DNA from: CAVQND01 sp964653485
GTDB lineage: Bacteria; Verrucomicrobiota; Verrucomicrobiia; Limisphaerales; UBA8199
Assembly: GCA_964653485.1 (NCBI GenBank)
Contig: CAZZFF010000002.1
Location: 1 to 64,000 of the forward strand
Direction of reading: 5' to 3'
Length of the DNA stretch: 64,000 bases
The position numbers were made by a program, and so were the translations under genes. Under the pieces are notes generated by a model, which saw only the letters and a program-made list of their open reading frames with translations, ran no database searches and was not told the DNA's origin. This document shows, piece after piece, positions 1 to 7,297 of this stretch (its first letter is position 1; every line of letters begins with the position of its first letter).

Positions 1-55
1 GGATTTCGGATTTCGGATTTCGGATTTCCTTCGGATTTCGGATTTCGGATTTCGG
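1..55 (+). repeat. GGATTTC word repeat, copy 1
   Basis: Seven-base GGATTTC words in tandem, interrupted once by CCTTC. Bases 5-53 are identical to a 49-nt block at 2588-2636 and to the reverse complement of 2447-2495. This copy lies in the open frame that leads into the gspJ pseudopilin. Confidence 0.9.
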
Positions 56-807
56 CCTTCGGCCGCCGGCTTTCGCCGTCTGTTCGCCGTCGGTCGGCCG
101 CCGCCTTTACATTGGTCGAAGTCCTTCTTGCGCTGGCCATCTGCGCCATCGTGCTGGTTGCCATCAACGCGGTGTTCGCCACCGCTGTCCGGCTGCGGGA
201 CCGCACCTCGGCCAATGTGGACCAGTCCATCCCGGCGAACCTGGCCTTCGAGCGGATGCGTCTCGACCTCAAAAGCGTGGTGGGGCCGTTCGGTTTCCTG
301 GCCGGCGATTTCAAGTGCGACGCCCAGAGCATGGGCACCACCATGGGCCTGTCCTCCTCTTCCGGAGGCGGGCTTGATTTCTTCGCCTCCAGCGGCGTCA
401 TCGGCGACAGCGCGCCCTGGGGCGATGTCCAGGAGGTGTACTACCAGTTGATGCCCCCTGCGGACCGAAGGAAGTCCCTCGGCCTGGACCTCGTGCGTTG
501 CGTTAACCGCAATCTCCTCTCCACCACCACCGTGACCCCGGACACCCAATTGCTCATGAGCGATGTCGAGCGCGTCGACTTCGAGTGCTTCGACGGCACC
601 CAATGGCGCACCACCTGGGACACCAGCTCCGGCGACACCAACCTCCCGACCGCGGTTCGCATCCGGATTCAGCCGGCCGTGGACAGCACCGTCTCCTCGT
701 CCAAGCCCGAGGCCCTCGAACTGATCGTGCCGCTCATCACCCAGACCCGGACGACTAATTCACTCCAAGGCGCCTCCTCAACGCAAGGCGCCTCGGCAGG
801 CCAATGA
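1..807 (+). CDS. gspJ: GspJ-like type II secretion minor pseudopilin (5' end uncertain)
   Basis: Minor pseudopilin expected in the inner membrane and the tip of the secretion pseudopilus. The class III prepilin signal is visible as Arg-rich RRRSAAA followed by FTLVEVLLALAI; the mature protein would begin at the Phe encoded at 106-108. The C-terminal half has the GspJ pattern of a 'VERVDFECFDG..W' strand and a later 'PTAVRIRI' strand. A TTG at 112 cannot be the start because it would remove the processing site. The frame stays open to base 1 with no ATG or GTG and runs through the GGATTTC repeat, so the true start lies upstream of the window or the repeat is part of the leader. It overlaps gspK by 4 bp (ATGA). 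The family call is good; the start is unresolved. Confidence 0.75.
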   Translation, partial: GFRISDFGFPSDFGFRISAFGRRLSPSVRRRSAAAFTLVEVLLALAICAIVLVAINAVFATAVRLRDRTSANVDQSIPANLAFERMRLDLKSVVGPFGFLAGDFKCDAQSMGTTMGLSSSSGGGLDFFASSGVIGDSAPWGDVQEVYYQLMPPADRRKSLGLDLVRCVNRNLLSTTTVTPDTQLLMSDVERVDFECFDGTQWRTTWDTSSGDTNLPTAVRIRIQPAVDSTVSSSKPEALELIVPLITQTRTTNSLQGASSTQGASAGQ

Positions 808-2399
808 TGAGAATCCCCCCCTCACCCTCCTGCCGTCGCGGCTCGATCCTCGTCATCGTCCTCTGGATCACCTTTGGGCTTATCAGCCTGGCCATCTACT
901 TCGGCGGTTCCATGAGCTTCGAGCTTCGCGCCTCGGACAACCGCTTCGCAAGCCAGGCCGCCGAGCAGGCCATCGAAGGGGCTTCCAGGTATATCACCTA
1001 CCTCCTGGCCAACCAAATCGCCAACGGCTCGAACGGCTGGGTGCTCGACCCCTCCGCATACGCCAATCGAGCGGTCCCCGTCGGCGAGTCCCACTTCTGG
1101 ATCATTGGCCGTGATACCAACAACATCACCAGCGGTCCGGGGACCCTTGCCTTCGGCCTGGTCGATGAGGCATCAAAGCTGAACCTCAATTCCCTGATCA
1201 ACTCCCCGATGGCTTTCAGCAACCAGCTTGTTTGGCTGCCTCCCTTCCTCAACAACCCCGCCAACGGCGCCGAACTGGTCTCCGGCATCCTCGACTGGCG
1301 CGATACCAACGGCAACGGCCAGACCGTCAGCACCTACTCGGCCATGCAACCGCCTTACATCTGCAAGAGCGACCCCTTCGAGACCGTCGACGAGGTGCGG
1401 CTCGTTTATGGCGCCACAATGGACCTCCTGGTCGGCGAGGATATGAACCGCAACGGCGTCCTCGACCCCAACGAGACCGACCAGAACGGGAACAACATGC
1501 TCGACCCCGGCATCCTCGAATACCTGACCGTCTATAGCCGCGAGACCAATACCGCCACCATTAACCTGAGCAACCTCAACACAACCGCGGTCGCCAGCTT
1601 GAGTTCCCTCCTGGAGACCAACCTCGGCGCCGCCCGCGCCGCCCAGATCATCGCGGCCCTCGGGTTGTCCATGGGCGGCGGGGCCGGCGGCCGCGGCGCC
1701 GCCGAAGGCGGCGGCGGCGGCCGTGGGGGCGGCGGTCGCGGCGGTGGTGGTCGCGGCGGTGGCGGCCGCGGTGGTGGTGGTGGCGGCGGCGGCGGTGGTG
1801 GCGGCGGCGGCCGCGGAGGTGCCATCGTCGAGGCCGATGTAGCCGAGCCGAACGCAGCCGCGGGCGGTGGAAGAAGCATGGTTGGCGGCATGGCAACCGT
1901 CACCTTCGCTTCCCCGTTGCTCTTTTACTCGAAAAGCGGAATGACCGCCGCCGAGTTCGCACTCATCGCAACCAATCTCACTACCACGACCAACAAGATC
2001 ATCGAAGGCCGGGTCAACGTGAACACAGCCAACGCGGCTGTCCTGACTTGCCTGATGGGCGGCGACACCTCGGCGGCCGCACAACTGGTCAATTACCGCT
2101 TGAGCAACGCCAACAACCTCACTTCCATAGCCTGGGTTGTCGATGCCCTGGGCCAGGGCTACCCGGATGCTTTGGCTGCCATGGAGACGGGAGACTACCT
2201 CACCACCCGGAGCTTCCAGTTCACAGCCGACATCGCCGCCGTCGGACCCCATGGCCGCGGCTACCGCCGCGTGAAATTCGTCTTCGACACCAGCTCGGGA
2301 ACCCCTGAAATCCTCTATCGCCAGGACCTCACCCACTTGGGTTGGGCCTTGGGCAAACAGGTGCGACAGGATTACGTCCTGGCCAACGACAAAAGATGA
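804..2399 (+). CDS. gspK: GspK-like type II secretion minor pseudopilin
   Basis: Large minor pseudopilin that caps the pseudopilus tip with GspI and GspJ. The N-terminus has a basic leader (RRGS) and a hydrophobic ILVIVLWITFGLISLAIYF helix. After it come the GspK alpha-domain features: 'RASDNRFASQAAEQAIEGA', 'FGLVDEASKLNLNSL' and 'ILDWRDTNGNG'. Residues about 213-230 carry DMNRNGVLDPNE and DQNGNNMLDPG, which look like two EF-hand-style calcium loops; GspK is known to bind calcium. Residues about 290-340 are an almost pure Gly/Arg insertion that is not part of the family fold. The 531-residue length is above the usual 320 or so, largely because of inserts. The start overlaps the gspJ stop. Confidence 0.8.
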   Translation: MMRIPPSPSCRRGSILVIVLWITFGLISLAIYFGGSMSFELRASDNRFASQAAEQAIEGASRYITYLLANQIANGSNGWVLDPSAYANRAVPVGESHFWIIGRDTNNITSGPGTLAFGLVDEASKLNLNSLINSPMAFSNQLVWLPPFLNNPANGAELVSGILDWRDTNGNGQTVSTYSAMQPPYICKSDPFETVDEVRLVYGATMDLLVGEDMNRNGVLDPNETDQNGNNMLDPGILEYLTVYSRETNTATINLSNLNTTAVASLSSLLETNLGAARAAQIIAALGLSMGGGAGGRGAAEGGGGGRGGGGRGGGGRGGGGRGGGGGGGGGGGGGGRGGAIVEADVAEPNAAAGGGRSMVGGMATVTFASPLLFYSKSGMTAAEFALIATNLTTTTNKIIEGRVNVNTANAAVLTCLMGGDTSAAAQLVNYRLSNANNLTSIAWVVDALGQGYPDALAAMETGDYLTTRSFQFTADIAAVGPHGRGYRRVKFVFDTSSGTPEILYRQDLTHLGWALGKQVRQDYVLANDKR

Positions 2400-2446
2400 T
2401 GTCCCCGATGAAATCGTTTACGACCATGCCTCAGAATCTGAAATCT

Positions 2447-2495
2447 GAAATCCGAAATCCGAAATCCGAAGGAAATCCGAAATCCGAAATCCGAA
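2447..2495 (-). repeat. 49-nt GGATTTC repeat, copy 2 (inverted)
   Basis: Perfect reverse complement of 2588-2636 and of 5-53. A slightly degenerate lead-in starts near 2434. With the next copy it forms a 49-bp inverted repeat around a 92-bp spacer (2496-2587) in the gap between gspK and the PilM/GspL-like gene. I see no gene in the spacer. Confidence 0.9.
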
Positions 2496-2587
2496 AAGAG
2501 CCTCGTATCCGTGGCAACGCCGATGCATTGGAACGTTCTTGTGCCGTTGTAGGGGCGCTCCGCGCCGCGTGGTTGGCGCGTGCCGCG

Positions 2588-2645
2588 TTCGGATTTCGGA
2601 TTTCGGATTTCCTTCGGATTTCGGATTTCGGATTTCGGATTTCAT
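2588..2645 (+). repeat. 49-nt GGATTTC repeat, copy 3
   Basis: Direct copy of the block at 5-53 and the right arm of the inverted repeat with 2447-2495. It ends about 35 bp before the start codon of the PilM/GspL-like gene, so the hairpin would sit in that gene's leader if transcription comes through from gspK. Confidence 0.9.
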
Positions 2646-2679
2646 TCGCGATTCCCTAATATTGCCGACTGACTATTAT

Positions 2680-4140
2680 ATGATCGATTTGCCCCTCATT
2701 CACCTTCGGAAGCGCAAGCGCCTGTCCTCGGTGCTTGGGTTGACGCTGGACGGCAGCCGCCTCGAGGGCCTGGTGCTCCAGCGCACCATGGGCTCCTTCC
2801 ACGTCCGGCACACCTTTTCGGTTTCTCTTTCGCTGGACCCCCTGACCAACGCCCCGGAGTTGGTAGGCCGGGAGATACGCAACCACCTCCAGGCGGCCGG
2901 AGTGCATGAGCGCAACTGCATCGTGGGCCTGCCTCTCAAGTGGGTGCTGGCCACGCATGTCGAGCTCCCGGACCTGCCAGAGGCTGACATCGCGAGTTTC
3001 CTTCAAATCGAGGCCGAACGCGGGTTTCCGTGCGACATGCAGACCCTCCAGGTGGTCTCCTGCCGGTGCCAGGCGCCGGGCGGCAAACAACAGGTCCTGT
3101 TGGCCGGCATCCCCAAGAGCCACCTCATCGCCCTGGATGCCGTGCTCCGCGCTGCGAAGCTGAAGCCGATCAGCTTGTCGCTCGGCATCACTGCCCTGCA
3201 ACCGGCCACGGCGGGCGCCGCCGGCGGAGAGTTGGCCTTGGCCATCGGCGAGACCCACGTCGCGTTGCAAGTCACCTGCGGCGGCGGCGTGGCCGCCCTC
3301 CGCGCCCTGGAGGGCGCCCTGGAAATCGAGGGGTCCCAGCGCCTGCTCCACGCCGACGTGGTCGCCCGCGAAGCCCGCATTACCCTGGGCCAACTCCCCG
3401 CCGAACTCCGCCAGGCCGTCCGCCGTGTGCGTATTTTCGGGCCTCAGAACCTCGCCCGGCAGTTGGCCGACGAAATGGAATTGCGCTTCGAGTCCATGGG
3501 CCTCGAAATCGAATGCGTGAACAGCTACCCTCCCAAGCAGTTTGGCGCCGACCTCCCGGCCGAGACGCCGGTCTCGCCCGCTCTGAGCCTGGCTGCGGGG
3601 CTGTTGGCCGGACAAGACACCCTCTTTGAATTCATCCCGCCCCGGGTCAGTTCCTGGCGCCAGATGACCAACCGCTATTCCTCCGGCAAGATGCGTACGG
3701 CCCTGACCGCCGCCGGCTCGGTCGGCCTGCTGGTCGGATGCGTCTTCTTCTATCAACAATGGCAGCTTTGGGGCCTGGAAGGCCAATGGGGGAAAATGTC
3801 CTCCCGATGCAAGGAACTCCAGGGCCTCAAGGCCAACATCAGCCTATACCGCCCCTGGTACGATGATTCCGTCAAGGCCCTCACCATCCTCCGCACCCTC
3901 AGCCGCGCCTTTCCCAAAGAGAGCAGCGTCACGGCTAAAACCGTCGAGATTATGGACCTCAAGAGCGTGAGTTGCACCGGCGTGGCGAAGAACGACACCG
4001 CCTTGCTCCAGACCAAGGAACGTCTGCGCGCCCTCGGCCAAATCCGCGATGTCTATATCACCCGCTGGAGCGGACAGGCCCCTGCCATCAGCTTCACTTT
4101 CACCTTCACCTGGACTCCGGGAGGCAACAATGCAAATTAA
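2680..4140 (+). CDS. PilM/GspL-like inner-membrane platform protein with PilN-like C-terminus
   Basis: Assembly-platform protein linking the secretion ATPase to the inner membrane. The first 320 or so residues look like the actin-like cytoplasmic fold of PilM/GspL: 'VLGLTLDGSRLEGLVLQR', then 'NCIVGLPLKWVLATHVELP' and 'EIEAERGFP'-type segments. One transmembrane helix lies near residues 345-365 (TAAGSVGLLVGCVFFYQQW). A periplasmic PilN-like ferredoxin-fold tail follows, ending 'SFTFTFTWTPGG'. I chose the ATG at 2680 because the upstream extension of the frame only encodes the GGATTTC repeat. It overlaps the next gene by 11 bp. GspL and a PilM-PilN fusion are hard to tell apart at this level. 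Confidence 0.65.
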   Translation: MIDLPLIHLRKRKRLSSVLGLTLDGSRLEGLVLQRTMGSFHVRHTFSVSLSLDPLTNAPELVGREIRNHLQAAGVHERNCIVGLPLKWVLATHVELPDLPEADIASFLQIEAERGFPCDMQTLQVVSCRCQAPGGKQQVLLAGIPKSHLIALDAVLRAAKLKPISLSLGITALQPATAGAAGGELALAIGETHVALQVTCGGGVAALRALEGALEIEGSQRLLHADVVAREARITLGQLPAELRQAVRRVRIFGPQNLARQLADEMELRFESMGLEIECVNSYPPKQFGADLPAETPVSPALSLAAGLLAGQDTLFEFIPPRVSSWRQMTNRYSSGKMRTALTAAGSVGLLVGCVFFYQQWQLWGLEGQWGKMSSRCKELQGLKANISLYRPWYDDSVKALTILRTLSRAFPKESSVTAKTVEIMDLKSVSCTGVAKNDTALLQTKERLRALGQIRDVYITRWSGQAPAISFTFTFTWTPGGNNAN

Positions 4141-4663
4141 AGACCGCCAGCAACTCCTCATCATCGTCACGATCTCGGTCGCCGCGCTGTTCGTTGCGGA
4201 CAAGGTCCTCTTTACACCCCTTCTCAACGCCTGGGACGCCCGCCAGACCCGGATTGCCGAGTTGCACAAAAAGGTCGCCCAGGGCAACGCCCTCCTTGCC
4301 CAGCAGCAGGGCATCCGCACCTTTTGGCGCCAGATTTCCGAAAGGTCTCTGACCAACGACACCTCCGCCGCCGAACAACAGGTCTTCCAGGCCGTCACCA
4401 AATGGGCCCAGGACAGCGGTGTCAGCATCGGCAGCATCAACCGCCAGTGGAAGCAGGAATCCGACGACTACTCCGTCTATGAGTGCAAAATCGAGGCCAA
4501 CGGCGACCTCGCCAAGCTTACCCGGTTCCTCTACGGCGCCGAAAGGGAACCCCTGGCCTTGAGGCTCCAGTCCGTCGAACTGGCCGCCCGCGATAAAGAG
4601 GGCCGCCAAATGTCCCTCAACCTCCAATTCAGCGCCCTCATCCTCACCCCGCCAACCCGATGA
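4130..4663 (+). CDS. PilO/GspM-like inner-membrane platform protein
   Basis: Short bitopic protein of 177 residues: a cytoplasmic stub, one transmembrane helix (LLIIVTISVAALFVADKVLF), a coiled-coil stretch (residues about 30-70) and a small periplasmic domain with a ferredoxin-like pattern ending 'SLNLQFSALIL'. Size, order and topology match PilO or GspM, which pair with the PilN/GspL periplasmic domain. The ATG at 4130 overlaps the preceding gene by 11 bp and the stop overlaps the next ATG by 4 bp, indicating translational coupling. Sequence identity to the family is weak; the call leans on topology and context. Confidence 0.6.
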   Translation: MQIKDRQQLLIIVTISVAALFVADKVLFTPLLNAWDARQTRIAELHKKVAQGNALLAQQQGIRTFWRQISERSLTNDTSAAEQQVFQAVTKWAQDSGVSIGSINRQWKQESDDYSVYECKIEANGDLAKLTRFLYGAEREPLALRLQSVELAARDKEGRQMSLNLQFSALILTPPTR

Positions 4664-5574
4664 ACCCCGTACTCCCTCTCTCCCTTTTTCTGGTCGGCGC
4701 GTCCTTGGCCGTGGCCCGGCAAGCCGACGCCCCCGTGCCCATCGGCGCACCCGCCGCCATCGAAGCCCTCCCGCTCACCAACGCCTCGCCCCAGGCCCAG
4801 CAAGCCGCGCTCCCCACCGAAGCCGAAGGCTCCGACACCATGCCTGCGGCCGTTGATGTCAACGAACCTCCGGAGCAGAGTGAAACCAACGCCGTCACCG
4901 AAGAGAACGACCAACCCCGGGACGGAGGCGCCCAGGGTGGCGTTCGCCGGCGTGATGGCCGCCAATCCCGCCAAAACCGCTTCGCCCGCGAGCGCCAGCG
5001 TTCCAGGTCCTCTCGAGACAACTCGGGTTCGGCTTCCGCTTCGGGCACCAATGGACCCGCCAGCCTCGATTACTCCGCCTTCAGGGACATTGCCCGGCTC
5101 AACATCTTCGACCCCAATCGCGTCGCCTCTGGGCCGGCCCCCGTTCGGGCGCCGAGCGCCGAGTTCTTCGGCCTCGTCGGCACCATCCGTTATGAGAAGG
5201 GCACTTTCGCCTTCTTTACCGGCAGCGGTTCCCAATACGAAAAAGAACTCAAAGTCTCCGATTCCATCGCCGGCTATAAGCTCGTCAACATCGCCACCGA
5301 CTCCGTGAAACTCCTCCTCTCCACCAACGGCCTCGCCGCCGACTCTGTGAAGCTCGACGGTGCCGCCAGCGAGGTCGAAATGCGCATGGGCCAACAAATG
5401 CGCCGGGAAGCGAACGGCCCCTGGCAGCTCTCCTCCGGGTCCTCAAGCTACGCCGCCAGTTCCTCATTCACTCCAATTGCGGGCTCCGAATCCACCGGCA
5501 CTAACAGCGCCGCCGCCGGCGGCCCCGAAAGCGAAATCCTTAAACGTTTGATGCAACGACGCGACCGCGAATAA
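4660..5574 (+). CDS. GspC/PilP-like periplasmic connector protein
   Basis: Protein of 304 residues that probably bridges the inner-membrane platform and the secretin. It has an N-terminal signal or anchor (NPVLPLSLFLVGASLAVA), a long disordered region that becomes strongly basic near residues 88-125, and then a compact domain starting 'IARLNIFDPNR' with 'FFGLVGTIRYEKGTFAFF' and 'SIAGYKLVNIATDSVKLLL', the pattern of the GspC homology region and PilP. The tail is Ser/Ala-rich and ends in a charged helix. Its position between the PilO-like gene and the secretin genes is the expected one. GspC and PilP cannot be separated here. Confidence 0.6.
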   Translation: MNPVLPLSLFLVGASLAVARQADAPVPIGAPAAIEALPLTNASPQAQQAALPTEAEGSDTMPAAVDVNEPPEQSETNAVTEENDQPRDGGAQGGVRRRDGRQSRQNRFARERQRSRSSRDNSGSASASGTNGPASLDYSAFRDIARLNIFDPNRVASGPAPVRAPSAEFFGLVGTIRYEKGTFAFFTGSGSQYEKELKVSDSIAGYKLVNIATDSVKLLLSTNGLAADSVKLDGAASEVEMRMGQQMRREANGPWQLSSGSSSYAASSSFTPIAGSESTGTNSAAAGGPESEILKRLMQRRDRE

Positions 5575-5594
5575 TTCCCAAACCAGTTCCCCCT

Positions 5595-7241
5595 ATGAAA
5601 ACCTCCTATCCCTTCCTCGTGTTGGCCGGCCTGTGCTCCGGCGCAGTCCTCATGGCCGCCGAACCGCCCCCCGCCGCCCCGGCCGTCTTGAAGGAGGGCG
5701 CCACAGCCCTCACCAACGGCCCCACCCTCCGCACCAACCAGCAAACGCAGGCCCAAGAGGCCGTCCCGGCCTCGACTAACGCGCCTGCTGGCGCGGCGGC
5801 GGCCGACGCCGCCGCCTCAGCCGCCGACGCTACGAACTCCGCCCCGAAAATCAGCATCGAAGATGCCTCCGGCGGCATTATGTTCAACTTCCACGGCGCC
5901 CCGCTTAGCCTGGTCCTCGAGTCCATGAGCGACGCCGCCGGATTCATCATCAACAACCAGGCCGAATCACTCAGCGGCAAGGTCGAGATTTGGAGCAAGA
6001 AACCCGTCACCAAGGATGAAGCAGTCGAGCTCCTCGATTCCGTTCTCAGGAAAAACCGGTACGCGGTCACCCGGAACGACCGCATTCTCACGATTATCAG
6101 CATGGACAAGGCCAAGACCTCGCCCGAGCTAGGCGTTCGGACGGCCAGCCGTTGGGAGGACATCGAGCCGACTGACGAGGTCGGGACGTGGATCATCCCC
6201 GTGAAGTATGTTAGCGCCAGCCAGTTGAAGGTCAACCTCATGGTCCTCCTGCCGCTGGATACGGAGCTCTCCGTCAATGAAAGCGCCAACTCGCTGGTCA
6301 TGGTCGCCCCGGCCCGCGACGTGCGCCGCGCCCTCAAGATCGTCAACGCCCTCGACACCTCGATGTCCATCAGCGCCTCTATCAAGGTCTTTCGGCTCCA
6401 CTACGCTGACGCCAAGCAGTTGGCCACCGAAATCATGACCTTGTTCAGTCAAAACACGCAGGGCGGCATGGGCGGCATGGGCCGGGCTATGATGTTCATG
6501 AATATGATGCGTGGCGGCGGCATGGGCGGCGGCCAGAGCGCCGCCGCCAACCCAGCCGGCACAAAAGTTGCCGCAACCTCCGACGATTACTCCAATTCCC
6601 TCATCGTCAACGCCGCCCCCGAGGTGATGGACACGATTGAAACCATGGTCAAGGAAGTCGATATAGCCACCACCGACATCACCGAAGTGAAGATATTCAA
6701 ACTGAAACACGCCGACGCAAACCAACTGGCCGATCAACTCTCACAGCTCTTCCCCGACACATCCCGGACAGACACCGGCCCAGGCTTCGGCATGCGCTTC
6801 GGCGGCGGCGGCCCCTTCGGTCGCGGCTTTGGCGGCAATAACCAGGCCACCAGCAACACTCGAGACAAGAAAATGAGCCAGGTCATCGCTGTGCCCGAAC
6901 CTCGCACCCGCTCCATCATGGTCAGCGCGGCCCAGCAACTGATGCCCCACATCGCCGAGATGATCCAACAACTCGACGTCGATGCCCGGCACGAGGTCGT
7001 TAAAGTCTATGACCTGGCCAACGCCGACCCCCAGGATGTCCAACAGATTCTCCAGGACCTCTTCCAGCGCTCCGGCAACATTCGCGCCAACAATAACAAC
7101 CGCAGCTCGATGCTCGGCACCAGCAATCCTTTGCTTCAGCGCGAAACTCAGAACAACCAAAACATGAACAGCTCCGGCTCGTCGTTCGGCGGAAATAGCC
7201 GCGGCGGCGGCGGCGGCGGCGGCAGCGGCATGAGCTTCTAA
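5595..7241 (+). CDS. Secretin N-domain protein (GspD N-terminal half on its own)
   Basis: Exported protein of 548 residues holding only the periplasmic ring domains of a GspD-type secretin. A signal peptide covers residues 1-22 and a low-complexity Ala/Thr stretch runs to about 85. The N0 domain is at 92-170 (FNFHGAPLSLVLESMSDAAG). N-domains follow at about 198-256, 262-357 and 364-463, each of the form 'IKVFRLHYADAKQLA...NSLIVNA'. The Met/Gly and Gly/Phe loops inside the second and third are long. A further domain starts at 467 (VVKVYDLANADPQDVQQIL) but only its first strand and helix are present before a Gly/Asn tail and the stop. No secretin channel domain is present; that is in the next gene, 56 bp downstream. 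Confidence 0.8.
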   Translation: MKTSYPFLVLAGLCSGAVLMAAEPPPAAPAVLKEGATALTNGPTLRTNQQTQAQEAVPASTNAPAGAAAADAAASAADATNSAPKISIEDASGGIMFNFHGAPLSLVLESMSDAAGFIINNQAESLSGKVEIWSKKPVTKDEAVELLDSVLRKNRYAVTRNDRILTIISMDKAKTSPELGVRTASRWEDIEPTDEVGTWIIPVKYVSASQLKVNLMVLLPLDTELSVNESANSLVMVAPARDVRRALKIVNALDTSMSISASIKVFRLHYADAKQLATEIMTLFSQNTQGGMGGMGRAMMFMNMMRGGGMGGGQSAAANPAGTKVAATSDDYSNSLIVNAAPEVMDTIETMVKEVDIATTDITEVKIFKLKHADANQLADQLSQLFPDTSRTDTGPGFGMRFGGGGPFGRGFGGNNQATSNTRDKKMSQVIAVPEPRTRSIMVSAAQQLMPHIAEMIQQLDVDARHEVVKVYDLANADPQDVQQILQDLFQRSGNIRANNNNRSSMLGTSNPLLQRETQNNQNMNSSGSSFGGNSRGGGGGGGSGMSF

Positions 7242-7297
7242 CTCCAGCCCGCTCAAAAACACACATCACCCGATTTACTCCAACCCCAAAGGCAAAC

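Noticed and set aside
112..807. TTG at 112 as the gspJ start
   Set aside because: It would remove the basic leader and the FT of the FTLVE processing site.
1173..2336. Long minus-strand frame and Pro-rich frames opposite gspK
   Set aside because: Produced by the GGC-rich tract; repetitive Ala/Thr or Pro composition only.
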